Assembly: GCA_016930075.1 (NCBI GenBank) | Contig: JAFGHS010000015.1 | Coordinates: 1-64,000, forward strand | Direction: 5' to 3' | DNA from: Deltaproteobacteria bacterium | Lineage (GTDB): Bacteria; Desulfobacterota; Syntrophia; Syntrophales; JAFGHS01 | DNA: 64,000 bases | In this document: one piece after another, positions 26,337-35,593 of the stretch | Layout of the letters: each line of letters starts with the position of its first letter | Numbering within the stretch: the stretch's first letter is position 1 | Notes under the pieces: model-generated | Told to the model about the DNA's origin: nothing | Database searches by the model: none | Seen by the model: only the letters and a program-made list of their open reading frames with translations | Program-made: the position numbers and the translations under genes

Positions 26337-28484
26337 TCAACGTTTTCTCACGCGTTCGACGGACACGACATCCTTCAGCTTCTTGATGGCCGAGGCAATC
26401 TGATTGAACTGGTTGAGATCGTTGACATCGATCCGGAAATCAAGGACGGCTTCGATATCGGGATCCGTATTGATCTCCGCCCGGCTGATGTTGGTATCGA
26501 GGGATGAGATGACGGCGCTGACTTCCGCCAGAATGCCCTTTTTGTCCCGGCAGACAACGCGCATATCAACGGGATAGGTGTGTTTTTCCTTGATGCTCCA
26601 CTCCACATCAACCAGCCGCTCCGAATCCATATCCCTCGCTTTCGGACACATGGCCGTATGAACGGCAATGCCGCGGCCCCGTGAAATATAACCGACAATT
26701 TCATCGCCGGGGATGGGATTGCAGCACTTGGCAAACCGCACCATGACATCCTCAATGCCTGTCAGGGAAATGCCGACGGGCGATTGTTCGGAACCTTTTG
26801 TCCGCACCTTGGCAACGGCGGCACCGCCTCCGGCTTTATCCGTCTCCGGAAGGAACTGATGGACGATCCGCTTTGCCGACACCCTGCCGTAGCCGATGAG
26901 GGCGAGCAAGTCGTCAAGAGATGCAACGGAGTATTCTTCATAAACTTTTTTCATCTCATCCGATTTGATGATCTGATTGAGCTTCAGATGGTTCTTGCGG
27001 AATTCCTTTTCCAGAAGCTCCCTGCCGAGGCCGACGCTCTTTTCCCTTTCCTCAATCTTGACCCAGTTTTTAATCTTAGCGACGGCCCGGGATGTGACGA
27101 CGAACTTCAGCCAGTCCTTGCTGGGGTGATGTCCCGCCTGGGTGATGATTTCCACCGTATCGCCGTTCTGGAGTTCATATTTCAGCGGCACGATGGCCCG
27201 GTTCACCTTTGCCCCGATGCACTGGTTGCCGACGTCCGTATGGATGCTGTAGGCAAAATCGATGGGCGTCGCGCCCTTGGGAAAAGCCTGCACATCGCCT
27301 CTCGGCGTAAACACATAGACCTCGTCGGGGAAAAGGGCGAGTTTCAGATTGGACATGAACTCCCTGGGATTCTTAAGCTCCTGCTGGGTTTCAAGCAGTT
27401 CGCGAAGCTTTTTTATCTGCTCTTCGTCGTTGCCCAAATCCGCCCGCTTCTCCTTGTAACGCCAATGGGCGGCGATCCCTTCCTCCGCCCATTCATGCAT
27501 CACCCTTGTGCGGATTTGTATCTCCACGCGTTCCCCGTAAGGACCGATCACCGTTGTGTGGAGGGAACGATAATTATTCGCCTTCGGCATGGCGATATAA
27601 TCCTTGAAACGCCCCGGCACGGGCTTCCAAAGGGCATGGACCATGCTCAGGGCCTCATAGCATTCCCTTTCCCTGTCCGAATCGAGAATGATGCGGAACG
27701 CCGTGAGGTCATAGACATCGTCAAAATTGAGATTCTGCTCCTGCATTTTCTGGTAGATGCTGAAAAAGTGTTTTGCCCGGCCCTCAACTTCGCCCGGCAG
27801 CCCGGCCTTCTCCATTTCTTTTTTAATAATGCTTTTGACCTCTTGGGTATACTGATCCCTTTTTTCCTTTTTCTTGGTTACCCGCCTGGCCAAATCATTA
27901 TAGGCCTCATACTCCAGAAACCTGAACGCAAGATCCTCCAGTTCCACTTTCATCCAGTTGATGCCGAGGCGGTTGGCCAGAGGGGCATACAGATCGAGGG
28001 TTTCCTTGGCGATGTAGCGCTGCTTTTCCGGCGTTTGATACTCGAGGGTCCGCATATTGTGAATTCTGTCGGCCAGCCGGACCATGAGAATCCGGATGTC
28101 CGACGACATGGCGAGCATCATCTTCCGGAAATTCTCCGCCTGTTTTTCCACCTGGCTGCCGAAGGTGATCTTGCTGATTTTCGTCAGTCCGTCGACAAGG
28201 AAGGCCACCTCCTTGCCGAAGCCTTCTTCAATCTGTTCGATCGTCGCCACCGTGTCTTCAACGGTGTCGTGAAGGATTCCCGTCAAAATTGTCGGGGCAT
28301 CCAGTTTTAAATCAGCCAGAATGCCGGCCACCTCCATCGGGTGCGTCAGATAAGGCTCGCCGGAAAGCCGCACCTGCCCCTGGTGTACGGAAGCGGAAAA
28401 GACATAGGCCTTCTGTATCATCTCCATTTCTTCCTGAGACAGGTAACTCTGCGTTTTATCCAGAATGTCCGTAATGCGTATCAT
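26337..28484 (-). CDS. Bifunctional (p)ppGpp synthetase/hydrolase, RelA/SpoT family
   Basis: A 715-residue long RSH protein. The hydrolase domain is intact: H34, H48 and the HD pair H72-D73 in ILHDTVEDT. The synthetase has GRFKDYIAMPK, NNYRSLHTTV and EIQIRT; the charged motif RFKD is the RXKD form found in bifunctional enzymes rather than the EXDD form of synthetase-only RelA. A TGS domain (VYVFTPRGDVQAFPKGATPIDFAYSIHTDVG), a helical region with a CC motif (FAKCCNPIPGDEI) and a C-terminal ACT domain follow. It controls the stringent response. Being the apparent only long RSH here, it should both make and degrade the alarmone. Confidence 0.95.
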   Translation of the reverse strand: MIRITDILDKTQSYLSQEEMEMIQKAYVFSASVHQGQVRLSGEPYLTHPMEVAGILADLKLDAPTILTGILHDTVEDTVATIEQIEEGFGKEVAFLVDGLTKISKITFGSQVEKQAENFRKMMLAMSSDIRILMVRLADRIHNMRTLEYQTPEKQRYIAKETLDLYAPLANRLGINWMKVELEDLAFRFLEYEAYNDLARRVTKKKEKRDQYTQEVKSIIKKEMEKAGLPGEVEGRAKHFFSIYQKMQEQNLNFDDVYDLTAFRIILDSDRERECYEALSMVHALWKPVPGRFKDYIAMPKANNYRSLHTTVIGPYGERVEIQIRTRVMHEWAEEGIAAHWRYKEKRADLGNDEEQIKKLRELLETQQELKNPREFMSNLKLALFPDEVYVFTPRGDVQAFPKGATPIDFAYSIHTDVGNQCIGAKVNRAIVPLKYELQNGDTVEIITQAGHHPSKDWLKFVVTSRAVAKIKNWVKIEEREKSVGLGRELLEKEFRKNHLKLNQIIKSDEMKKVYEEYSVASLDDLLALIGYGRVSAKRIVHQFLPETDKAGGGAAVAKVRTKGSEQSPVGISLTGIEDVMVRFAKCCNPIPGDEIVGYISRGRGIAVHTAMCPKARDMDSERLVDVEWSIKEKHTYPVDMRVVCRDKKGILAEVSAVISSLDTNISRAEINTDPDIEAVLDFRIDVNDLNQFNQIASAIKKLKDVVSVERVRKR

Positions 28485-28500
28485 ATAAAAACCGCGTCAG

Positions 28501-28533
28501 GGTCCGGGGGTCAGGGGTCAGGGACCGGGGGCC
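28501..28533. repeat. Low-complexity GGGTCAGGG tract
   Basis: The proS-to-RSH gap contains GGTCC-GGGGGTCAGGGGTCAGG-GACC, with direct copies of GGGGTCA and a 5-bp GGTCC/GGACC inverted pair. It may be a worn relative of the GGGGTCA-ended hairpins at 32851 and 44909. Confidence 0.5.
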
Positions 28534-28579
28534 ATTTGTTTATAATCCCTGCTTTGGGCCCTTCTTCACTCATCATGAT

Positions 28580-30301
28580 TTACAATAAACCATCCTGCTG
28601 CGTAACGTATTCGATAAGTTCATCGACAATATTGTCAACGGCGATCTCTTTTATTTCTCTGGTCTTTCTTATCATCAACTCGACCTTTCCCTCGGCAAGT
28701 TTTTTTGGACCGATCGTCACACGCAAGGGGATGCCGATGAGATCGGCATCCTTGAATTTAACGCCCGCCCGTTCATCCCGGTCGTCCAGGATGACCTCGA
28801 TGCCCCGGTCTAAAAGGGATTGATATATTTTTTCCGCTGCCCCGGCAAGGGACGCCTCATTGATGTTGACGGGGGTAATGATGACCTGATAGGGGGCAAT
28901 CGGCATGGGCCAGATGATGCCGTCCTTGTCGTTGTTCTGTTCAATGGCGGCGGCGACGGTCCTGCCGATGCCGATGCCGTAACAGCCCATGATCATGGTC
29001 TGTTCATGGCCGTTCTGATCAAGGTACACGGCCTTCATGGCCTTGCTGTATTTTGTTCCCAGCTTGAAGACATGACCCACCTCGATCCCTCGGGCAGATT
29101 TTAACGCTTTGCCGCAACGAGGACAGGCATCCCCTTCCCTGGCAACCCGTAAATCGGCAAAGTCATCCACCTTGAAATCCCTGCCGATATTGACGTTTTT
29201 CATGTGATAATCTTCCCGGTTGGCGCCCATGACGACATTCATCATATTCGTGAGAGAATAATCGGCAATGACCCTGGCCCTGATGCCGACGGCGCCGGCA
29301 AATCCGCGAGGAGACCCGGTGGCGGCGTAGATCATGGCGTCGTCCGCCAGTTCCAGTTCGTTGCACTTCAGATAATTTTTCACCTTGATTTCATTGACAT
29401 CGTCGGCGCCGCCCACCAAAACGGCAACGGGTTTGCCGTCGGCATTGAAGACCAGAGTTTTTACAATATCCTGCGGCTGCACATTCAGAAAGGCGCAGAC
29501 TTCCTCAATCGTTCTCACGGCAGGCGTGTGGACTTCGGACACCGGCAAAAAGTTTTGCCCGTCCATGGTTTCTTTTTCAGGAACGGCCCCTTCGGCCTTT
29601 TCCATGTTTGCCGCATATTGACAGGCGCCGCAAAATACGATGCCGTCTTCCCCGGAATCGGCCATGACCATGAATTCGTGGGAATAACTGCCGCCGATCT
29701 CGCCCGAATCCGCTTCGACAGGCCTGAAATGCAAACCACAGCGCGCAAATATTTTCATGTAGGCGTCGAACATTTTCCGGTAGCTCATCTCAGCGCCTTG
29801 TTCATCGGCGTCGAAACTGTACGCGTCTTTCATGCCGAATTCGCGGCAGCGCATGACGCCGAAGCGCGGCCTGATTTCGTCGCGAAATTTGGTTTGAATC
29901 TGGTAGAGGTTTTTGGGCAATTGCCGGTAGGTTTTGATTTCATAGCGGACCAGGTCGGTGATGACCTCTTCATGGGTCGGCCCCAGACAATAGTCGCGAT
30001 CATTGCGATCCTTGAACTTAAGCAGCAGGTTGCCGTAGTAATTCCAGCGGCCCGATTCCTGCCAAAGCTCTGCCGGTTGAACCATGGGCAGATAGACTTC
30101 CTGGGCTCCTGCCCTGTCCATCTCCTGTCGGATAATGTTTTCAACTTTTTTAATGACCCGATAGCCCAGGGGCAGATAGGAATAGATCCCGCTGGTCAAT
30201 TTCCTGATCATCCCCGCCCTGATCATAAGCTGATGACTGACGACTTCCGCATCGGAAGGCACCTCTCTTGCCGTGGGCAGGAACATTTCTGAATAGCGCA
30301 T
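28580..30301 (-). CDS. proS: Prolyl-tRNA synthetase, bacterial type with editing domain
   Basis: A 573-residue class II synthetase. Motif 1 region (GIYSYLPLGYRVIKKVENIIRQEM), TFRDEIRPRFG-like motif 2 and motif 3 (GIGIGRTVAAAIEQ) are present, with GPTHEEVIT. Between motifs 2 and 3 lies the INS editing domain (about residues 225-385, including VKTLVFNADGKPVAVLVGG), which removes mischarged Ala-tRNA-Pro. A C-terminal anticodon domain ends the protein. It is 11 bp after ispG in the same transcript. The tRNA-Pro gene 4.5 kb away is on the same strand. Confidence 0.96.
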   Translation of the reverse strand: MRYSEMFLPTAREVPSDAEVVSHQLMIRAGMIRKLTSGIYSYLPLGYRVIKKVENIIRQEMDRAGAQEVYLPMVQPAELWQESGRWNYYGNLLLKFKDRNDRDYCLGPTHEEVITDLVRYEIKTYRQLPKNLYQIQTKFRDEIRPRFGVMRCREFGMKDAYSFDADEQGAEMSYRKMFDAYMKIFARCGLHFRPVEADSGEIGGSYSHEFMVMADSGEDGIVFCGACQYAANMEKAEGAVPEKETMDGQNFLPVSEVHTPAVRTIEEVCAFLNVQPQDIVKTLVFNADGKPVAVLVGGADDVNEIKVKNYLKCNELELADDAMIYAATGSPRGFAGAVGIRARVIADYSLTNMMNVVMGANREDYHMKNVNIGRDFKVDDFADLRVAREGDACPRCGKALKSARGIEVGHVFKLGTKYSKAMKAVYLDQNGHEQTMIMGCYGIGIGRTVAAAIEQNNDKDGIIWPMPIAPYQVIITPVNINEASLAGAAEKIYQSLLDRGIEVILDDRDERAGVKFKDADLIGIPLRVTIGPKKLAEGKVELMIRKTREIKEIAVDNIVDELIEYVTQQDGLL

Positions 30302-30312
30302 TGACTCTCTCC

Positions 30313-31380
30313 TTACTTGCTGATCTTTTCAGGTATCATGGATTCGATTTCCTGAAGCAAAACATCGATAAAATCTTTTTCTTTTATTTTTTTTACCACC
30401 TGCCCTTTTTTAAAGAGCAGGCCGAAGCCCTTGCCGCCCGCAATCCCGACGTCCGCTTCGGCGGCCTCTCCCGGCCCGTTGACCACGCAGCCCATGAGGG
30501 CAATTTTGATATAGCTTTTAACGCCGGCAAGCCTTCTCTCAACATCCTGAGCCAACCGGAAAAGATCAATTTCGCAGCGGCCGCAGGTAGGGCAGGCGAT
30601 GATGTCGGGGCCGATTTTTCTGAGACCCAAAGCTCGAAGAATATTGTAGGCCAGGGCAACCTCCGATATGGGATCGCCCGTGACGGACACGCGGATCGTA
30701 TCCCCGATGCCTTCATACAGGAGCGCGCCGATGCCGATGGCGGATTTGACGGCGGCATTGACCAGGGTGCCCGCCTCCGTAACGCCAAGATGGAGGGGAT
30801 AATCGGTTTTTTCGGAAATCATGCGACAGGCTTCGATCATGGCGGCCACATCGGACGATTTTAAAGATAATTTAATCGCGTAAAACCCCATATCCTCCAT
30901 CAGGGCAACCTGACGCAAGGCGCTTTCAACAAGGGCATCGGCCGTCGGAGACCCGTATTTTTCCAGCAGATCCTTCTCGACGGAACCGGAATTGATGCCG
31001 ATGCGGATGACCACGCCGTTTTCTTTTGCCGCCTTGACGATGGCCCGGATTTTCCCGCGCGGCATATTACCGGGGTTGATGCGGATGCCCTGAGCGCCGC
31101 TTTCGATTGAAGCGAGGGCCAGGCTCTGATTAAAGTGAATGTCGGCGACCAGGGGAATGCGGATTTTTTTTTTGATGGCCCTGATGGCCTGAGCGGCCTC
31201 CTGATCGGGAACGGCAACCCGAATCAATTCACAGCCGGCCTCTTCAAGACGCTTAATCTGCGCAATGGTCGCCTGAATGTCCCTCGTATCGGTGCAGGTC
31301 ATGGACTGGACGCTGACGGGCGCCCCGCCGCCCACCTGAAGTGGACCGAGGAAAACAGCCTTCGTTTTCTTCCTGTTCAT
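30313..31380 (-). CDS. ispG: 4-hydroxy-3-methylbut-2-en-1-yl diphosphate synthase IspG
   Basis: A 355-residue iron-sulfur enzyme of the MEP isoprenoid pathway that converts MEcPP to HMBPP. It has a TIM-barrel domain (VPLVADIHFNQSLALASIE) and a C-terminal cluster domain with cysteines in ACPTCGRCEIDLF and GCVVNGPGEA; the glutamate of the latter is the fourth ligand. The ATG overlaps the purF-like stop by four bases. With dxr and uppS also in the window, much of the isoprenoid-to-undecaprenyl route is encoded here. Confidence 0.96.
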   Translation of the reverse strand: MNRKKTKAVFLGPLQVGGGAPVSVQSMTCTDTRDIQATIAQIKRLEEAGCELIRVAVPDQEAAQAIRAIKKKIRIPLVADIHFNQSLALASIESGAQGIRINPGNMPRGKIRAIVKAAKENGVVIRIGINSGSVEKDLLEKYGSPTADALVESALRQVALMEDMGFYAIKLSLKSSDVAAMIEACRMISEKTDYPLHLGVTEAGTLVNAAVKSAIGIGALLYEGIGDTIRVSVTGDPISEVALAYNILRALGLRKIGPDIIACPTCGRCEIDLFRLAQDVERRLAGVKSYIKIALMGCVVNGPGEAAEADVGIAGGKGFGLLFKKGQVVKKIKEKDFIDVLLQEIESMIPEKISK

Positions 31381-32813
31381 AAACCCTCAAGAAGGGAACC
31401 CTGCACCATATCCGGCCCGCGCCAGCAATACAGACATAACTCTTTTTCCGGCAGGCCGATGGCCTCGATCATATCGTTGATATTCAGATATTTCAAAGAC
31501 GTTACGTTCAAATCCTGGCGGATCCACTCAATCATTTTCCGGTATTTATCCGTGCCGGGATCAAGATAAGCGCCGACATCATCAATATCTTCGCCCTCGA
31601 TGGCGCGGATGGCGCGGCGGCAGGCCAGCTCCGATATGGATCGCGTCGACGCCCCGTAGCGGCAGGTGAACATCAAAGGCGGACAGGCGGGCCGGATGTG
31701 GATCTCCTTCGCCCCGTTGTCCCACAACTTTTTGATGGTAAAATTTCTCAATTGCGTCCCGCGGACGATGGAATCGTCGCAGACGATCATCCGGCTGCCG
31801 TTGATGATGTCTTTGACGGCAGAAAGCTTCATGGTGGCGACGAGGTCCCGGATGTCCTGGGAGGGCGGCGTGTAGCTCCTCCCATAGCCCGGCGTGTATT
31901 TCACAAGAGGTCTTCGATAGGGAATTCCGGATTCGATGGCATATCCGATGGCATGACCGATGCCGGAGTCGGGAACGCCGGTCACATAATCGGCCTCGAT
32001 CTTATCGTTCCTGGCCAGCGCTCTGCCGCAGCGTTCACGGGCATTTTCCACATAGATTCCTTCATAGGCCGATGAAGGATAGCCCGTGTAGATCCACAGA
32101 AAAGCGCAGACACGCTTTTCCCTGTTTTCAGGCTTCTGATTCCTGAGCCCCGTCGTTGAAAGCAGCACAATCTCTCCGGGCCCCAGAGACTTCAGAAAAT
32201 CGTAACCGATGTTCGGAAATGAACTCATTTCCGTGGCGACGACAAAACCCCCCAGGCTCGATCCGTTCTTGACGCCGATACTGAGCGGAAACCTTCCATA
32301 CTTGTCTCTGGCGGCATAGATGCCTTCGGGCGTCATGATGAGCATGCAGATGGATCCTTCAATCAGGTCCTGTGCAATCTGAATGCCTGCGACGATAGAA
32401 TCCCCTTTGTTGATCAAGCGGGTAACAAGCTCGACGGTGTTGACGCCGCCGCCCGTCATTTCATTGAATGAAAATCCTTCTTTTAACAGCTGGGCGGCAA
32501 GGATGTCTTTATTATTGATGAGGCCCGTGGCGGCAATGGCAAATGTTCCGAACTTTGAGCGAACGATCAGGGGCTGCGGCGATTCATCGTCGATGGCGCC
32601 GATCCCCATATGGCCTGCCATTTCTTTATAATCGTCGACGAATCGGGATTTGAATTGCGCCTGGCTGATGCTGTGAATGGTATTATGAAATCCGCTGTCG
32701 CCAAAAACGGCCATTCCGCCGTTTTCCGTCCCCAGATGCGAGTGATAATCGGTCCCGTAAAAAAGTGTCTGGGAACAGTTTTCATTGGTCACTACGCCAA
32801 AAAGTCCACCCAT
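31377..32813 (-). CDS. PurF-like amidophosphoribosyltransferase paralogue lacking glutaminase residues
   Basis: A 478-residue protein with both PurF domains in order: an N-terminal Ntn-hydrolase-like glutaminase domain and a C-terminal phosphoribosyltransferase domain. The PRPP loop is intact (VCDDSIVRGTQL). The glutaminase looks dead: the nucleophile Cys after Met (canonical MCGIFG) is Gly (MGGLFG), the oxyanion-hole HNG is ATG in FAIAATGLINN, and the RYST-type arginine motif is missing after HMGIGAI. No propeptide is seen. It is coupled to ispG by ATGA. It may use free ammonia, bind PRPP for regulation, or catalyse a different transfer; a canonical purF would be expected elsewhere. Confidence 0.8.
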   Translation of the reverse strand: MGGLFGVVTNENCSQTLFYGTDYHSHLGTENGGMAVFGDSGFHNTIHSISQAQFKSRFVDDYKEMAGHMGIGAIDDESPQPLIVRSKFGTFAIAATGLINNKDILAAQLLKEGFSFNEMTGGGVNTVELVTRLINKGDSIVAGIQIAQDLIEGSICMLIMTPEGIYAARDKYGRFPLSIGVKNGSSLGGFVVATEMSSFPNIGYDFLKSLGPGEIVLLSTTGLRNQKPENREKRVCAFLWIYTGYPSSAYEGIYVENARERCGRALARNDKIEADYVTGVPDSGIGHAIGYAIESGIPYRRPLVKYTPGYGRSYTPPSQDIRDLVATMKLSAVKDIINGSRMIVCDDSIVRGTQLRNFTIKKLWDNGAKEIHIRPACPPLMFTCRYGASTRSISELACRRAIRAIEGEDIDDVGAYLDPGTDKYRKMIEWIRQDLNVTSLKYLNINDMIEAIGLPEKELCLYCWRGPDMVQGSLLEGL

Positions 32814-32850
32814 CGTTTTCCGTCCTCAAGATCATGAATTTAAGAGAATT

Positions 32851-32911
32851 AGGGGTCAAATCCTTGCTTTTGACATCCCGTGAAAATGTCAAGCGTAAGG
32901 ATTTGACCCCT
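32851..32911. repeat. Long hairpin with AGGGGTCA ends (REP-like)
   Basis: Outer arms AGGGGTCAAATCCTT and AAGGATTTGACCCCT pair perfectly over 15 bp, with an inner TTGACAT / ATGTCAA pair. It fills the gap between coaD and the purF-like gene. It shares its terminal AGGGGTCA and inner TTGACA with the hairpin at 44909. It could act as a transcription terminator, but no T-run follows. Confidence 0.85.
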
Positions 32912-32922
32912 ATGCCTGCTGC

Positions 32923-33435
32923 TTACGATCTTTTTCTTTTACTTGTTTCCTTCTTGTCCGCGGCATATTTTTCCTGCAGCTTCCGATAGACCAGCTCAGG
33001 CACCAAACCGTTGACGTCGCCGCCCAGGCCGGCAACTTCCTTGATGAGCCGGGAACTTGTATACAGCCATCGATAATCCGTCATCAGAAAAACTATTTCC
33101 ATATCACGGTTCAGGTTCCGGTTCATCAGGGCCATCTGGAACTCGTTCTCAAAATCAGACAAGGCCCTCATCCCCCGGATGACGATGTTCGCCTCTGATT
33201 TCCTCACATAATCGACGAGAAGGCCCGTATAACAATCGACAGCCAGGTTCTTGTTGCCGATGACGTCTTTGATGATCGCCATTCTCTCTTCCACCGTGAA
33301 GAGAGACTTCTTGTCCGGATTATAAGCGACAAGAACAATCAGTTTGTCGAATATTTTAAGAGCCCTCTGGATAATGTCCACATGCCCGTTTGTAACGGGA
33401 TCAAAAGATCCGGGATATACCGCAACTTTTTTCAT
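32923..33435 (-). CDS. coaD: Phosphopantetheine adenylyltransferase
   Basis: A 170-residue CoA biosynthesis enzyme joining 4'-phosphopantetheine and ATP to dephospho-CoA. It has the nucleotidyltransferase motif YPGSFDPVTNGH, RGMRALSDFENEFQMALMN and a C-terminal TSSRLIKEVA (usually SSS). The ATG at 33435 overlaps the rsmD stop as ATGA and has GAGGA 4 bases upstream; a longer frame to 33495 runs inside rsmD and was rejected. The basic tail KKETSKRKRS is a lineage extra. Confidence 0.95.
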   Translation of the reverse strand: MKKVAVYPGSFDPVTNGHVDIIQRALKIFDKLIVLVAYNPDKKSLFTVEERMAIIKDVIGNKNLAVDCYTGLLVDYVRKSEANIVIRGMRALSDFENEFQMALMNRNLNRDMEIVFLMTDYRWLYTSSRLIKEVAGLGGDVNGLVPELVYRKLQEKYAADKKETSKRKRS

Positions 33436-33998
33436 AGGTTCCTCGTTTCCCCTCCATTGAATTTCAAAAAAGACAACAGGGTATCGCCATAGCATCTCTG
33501 ATCGGATAATTCAAAACAACCCGAATCCACAATGCCTTCCCTGATGGAATGCTGCATGACTGCAAGGCCGCCTTCAGCAATCAGCCGGCCTTCGCCGATG
33601 AGCCTGACGGTATCTTCAATCAGTCCTTTTTCATACGGCGGATCGGCAAAAAGAATATCAAATGTCTCCCGTCTGTTTTCCAAAAGCCGGATGCCTTGAC
33701 GAACGTCAAGCGCCAGGATGTCGCAGGGATCGCCAAAACCGCATCCGCGAAGATTTTCCCCGATGGCACGAACCAGGGCAGGATTTTTTTCAACAAACAC
33801 GACTCTGGCTGCGCCCCTGCTGAGCGCCTCAATTCCTATGCTGCCGCTCCCCGCATAAAGATCGATAAAGGCCTTTTCAGCCACCGGTCCCAGCAAATTG
33901 AAAAGCGCCTCTTTGATCCCGTCGGAAGTAGGCCGTATCCGGCATCCCCTGGGTAAGCCAAAACGCCGGCCTTTTGCCCTGCCTCCGATAATTCTCAT
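33432..33998 (-). CDS. rsmD: 16S rRNA (guanine966-N2)-methyltransferase RsmD
   Basis: A 188-residue SAM-dependent methyltransferase. The start MRIIGGRAKGRR is the family's usual opening, so the ATG at 33998 is chosen over an extended frame. It has IRPTSDGIKEALFNLL, the SAM loop DLYAGSGSIGIEALSRGA and the catalytic DPPYEKG. It modifies G966 of 16S rRNA during 30S assembly. Coupled to coaD by a 4-base overlap, a common pairing. Confidence 0.94.
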   Translation of the reverse strand: MRIIGGRAKGRRFGLPRGCRIRPTSDGIKEALFNLLGPVAEKAFIDLYAGSGSIGIEALSRGAARVVFVEKNPALVRAIGENLRGCGFGDPCDILALDVRQGIRLLENRRETFDILFADPPYEKGLIEDTVRLIGEGRLIAEGGLAVMQHSIREGIVDSGCFELSDQRCYGDTLLSFLKFNGGETRNL

Positions 33999-34070
33999 AA
34001 AAAATTCTCTAAACAGCCGATAGCCCGGGCGCAAAAGCAATCTCACTCCTGCACCCCTGCATCTTCAGAA

Positions 34071-34847
34071 TTAATGATTGACCTTCACGGACCGCTTTTC
34101 TTTCGCATCCAGGCAGAATTTTTTACTTGCCTTGTAGAGAAGCCATACGGGACCTGAAAGGCTGTAGCCGACGGAAAACGTAAAGATCATGATCTCGGGC
34201 TCCATGACCACAACGCTTAAAACCAGGACAATCAGAAAAAAAGATACAAACGGCTGCCGGGAAAAAAAATTCAAATCCTTAAAGCTGTAATATTTAATGC
34301 TGCTGACCATTAAAAAAGCCAGGCAAACAAAGCTGAGAAGGACGGCAAAGTCTGTAAACTTGCCCTTGCCCCCCAGATAATAATACAGCAGCACCCCCGT
34401 TGCGGCGGCGGCGGCAGCGGCCGGGATGGGCAACCCGTTAAACACCCTGCTGTCGATCAATTCTATCTGAATATTGAACCTTGCAAGCCTCAGGGCGCCG
34501 CACATAACAAACAGGAACGCCGCCAGCCATCCCCACTTCCCATAATGAAACAATGACCAGGCATATATCATAACGGCCGGCGCAACGCCGAAGGCGACCA
34601 GGTCGGACAGAGAATCATATTCGGCGCCGAATTTGCTCATTGTGTTGGTCATTCTGGCGATCCTGCCGTCAAGACCGTCAAAAACAATGGAAATGATAAT
34701 CGCCGTGGCGGCAATGGAAAAATCACCTTTGACGGAAGCGATGACGGAATAAAACCCGCAGAAAAGGCTGGCCGTCGTGAAAAGATTGGGCAATACGTAA
34801 ATGCCCCTTTTCATTCTTTCTTTTTTCAATGGAGGAGGTTTATTCAT
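34071..34847 (-). CDS. pssA: CDP-diacylglycerol-serine O-phosphatidyltransferase
   Basis: About 258 residues, an integral membrane enzyme of the CDP-alcohol phosphatidyltransferase family. The catalytic motif D-G-x2-A-R-x8-G-x3-D-x3-D is present as DGLDGRIARMTNTMSKFGAE followed by YDSLSD, and about seven hydrophobic segments follow. It makes phosphatidylserine. The ATG at 34847 overlaps the psd stop as ATGA, so the two steps to phosphatidylethanolamine are coupled. Confidence 0.94.
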   Translation of the reverse strand: MNKPPPLKKERMKRGIYVLPNLFTTASLFCGFYSVIASVKGDFSIAATAIIISIVFDGLDGRIARMTNTMSKFGAEYDSLSDLVAFGVAPAVMIYAWSLFHYGKWGWLAAFLFVMCGALRLARFNIQIELIDSRVFNGLPIPAAAAAAATGVLLYYYLGGKGKFTDFAVLLSFVCLAFLMVSSIKYYSFKDLNFFSRQPFVSFFLIVLVLSVVVMEPEIMIFTFSVGYSLSGPVWLLYKASKKFCLDAKEKRSVKVNH

Positions 34848-35491
34848 GGCCAATATCCTATGGGAGATTCTCCTGCTTTGACCTTATCCCCGATTTCAAC
34901 ACAGAGACGCGCGTCACAGGGCAAAAACACCTCAAGCCGGGAGCCGAACCGGATAAGCCCGAATCGATCTCCCCGTTCAACCGTCATCCCTTCCGTGATC
35001 CAGCAAACGATCCTTCTGGCGATTAATCCCGCAATCTGGACGACGATCAGGTCCCTGCCGTCGGGCATCCTGATCAGAACGGAATTTTTTTCATTCAGAT
35101 CAGAGGCCTTATCCAGATTGGCCGATAAAAATTTCCCTTTTTTGTAACCCACGGCAACGACTTGACCCGAACAGGGAAGCCTGTTGACGTGAACATTGAA
35201 AATATTCATGAAGATGCTGACTTTTTTGAAAGATCCCCCGGCCATATCATTGACAACAACGTTATCTTCTATCTTGATGACCCTGCCGTCGGCGGGAGAA
35301 ACAACCGCATGGGGATCATCCGGCGTTTTTCTTTCCGGATTTCGGAAAAACCAGGTGCAGAAAACCGTCAAAAGAAGGAGGAGCGCCGTCAGCAAAACAC
35401 TGCCTGCCGCAAGCGAGGCAACGGCAAGAACGCCGAACAAGAAAACAAAAGGCCATCCTTCGCGAACGATGAAGTTGCTGTGATCCATCAA
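34844..35491 (-). CDS. psd: Phosphatidylserine decarboxylase, short (archaeal-type) form
   Basis: A 215-residue proenzyme. Two N-terminal hydrophobic helices are followed by VVSPADGRVI, FMNIFNVHVNRLP and the self-cleavage site RFGSR, where the serine becomes the pyruvoyl group. This short class is distinct from the roughly 300-residue E. coli enzyme with its LGST site. The product is phosphatidylethanolamine. It is the first gene of the psd-pssA pair. Confidence 0.95.
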   Translation of the reverse strand: MMDHSNFIVREGWPFVFLFGVLAVASLAAGSVLLTALLLLLTVFCTWFFRNPERKTPDDPHAVVSPADGRVIKIEDNVVVNDMAGGSFKKVSIFMNIFNVHVNRLPCSGQVVAVGYKKGKFLSANLDKASDLNEKNSVLIRMPDGRDLIVVQIAGLIARRIVCWITEGMTVERGDRFGLIRFGSRLEVFLPCDARLCVEIGDKVKAGESPIGYWP

Positions 35492-35593
35492 ATATCATCC
35501 CTCCGTACAGGGCTCTTGGCGCAAACAGGTAAAATCGCCAATCTCACCAAAAATAGTCTACATATAAACAGTCTGCCTTCTGTGATATGCCCT

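Noticed and set aside
26784-28310. 508-codon plus-strand ORF
   Set aside because: It is fully antisense to the intact RelA/SpoT gene, has no recognisable family and arises from GC-rich codon bias.
31377-32813. Sequencing error at the PurF catalytic Cys
   Set aside because: The oxyanion-hole and arginine motifs are changed too, so a single-base error cannot explain the loss.
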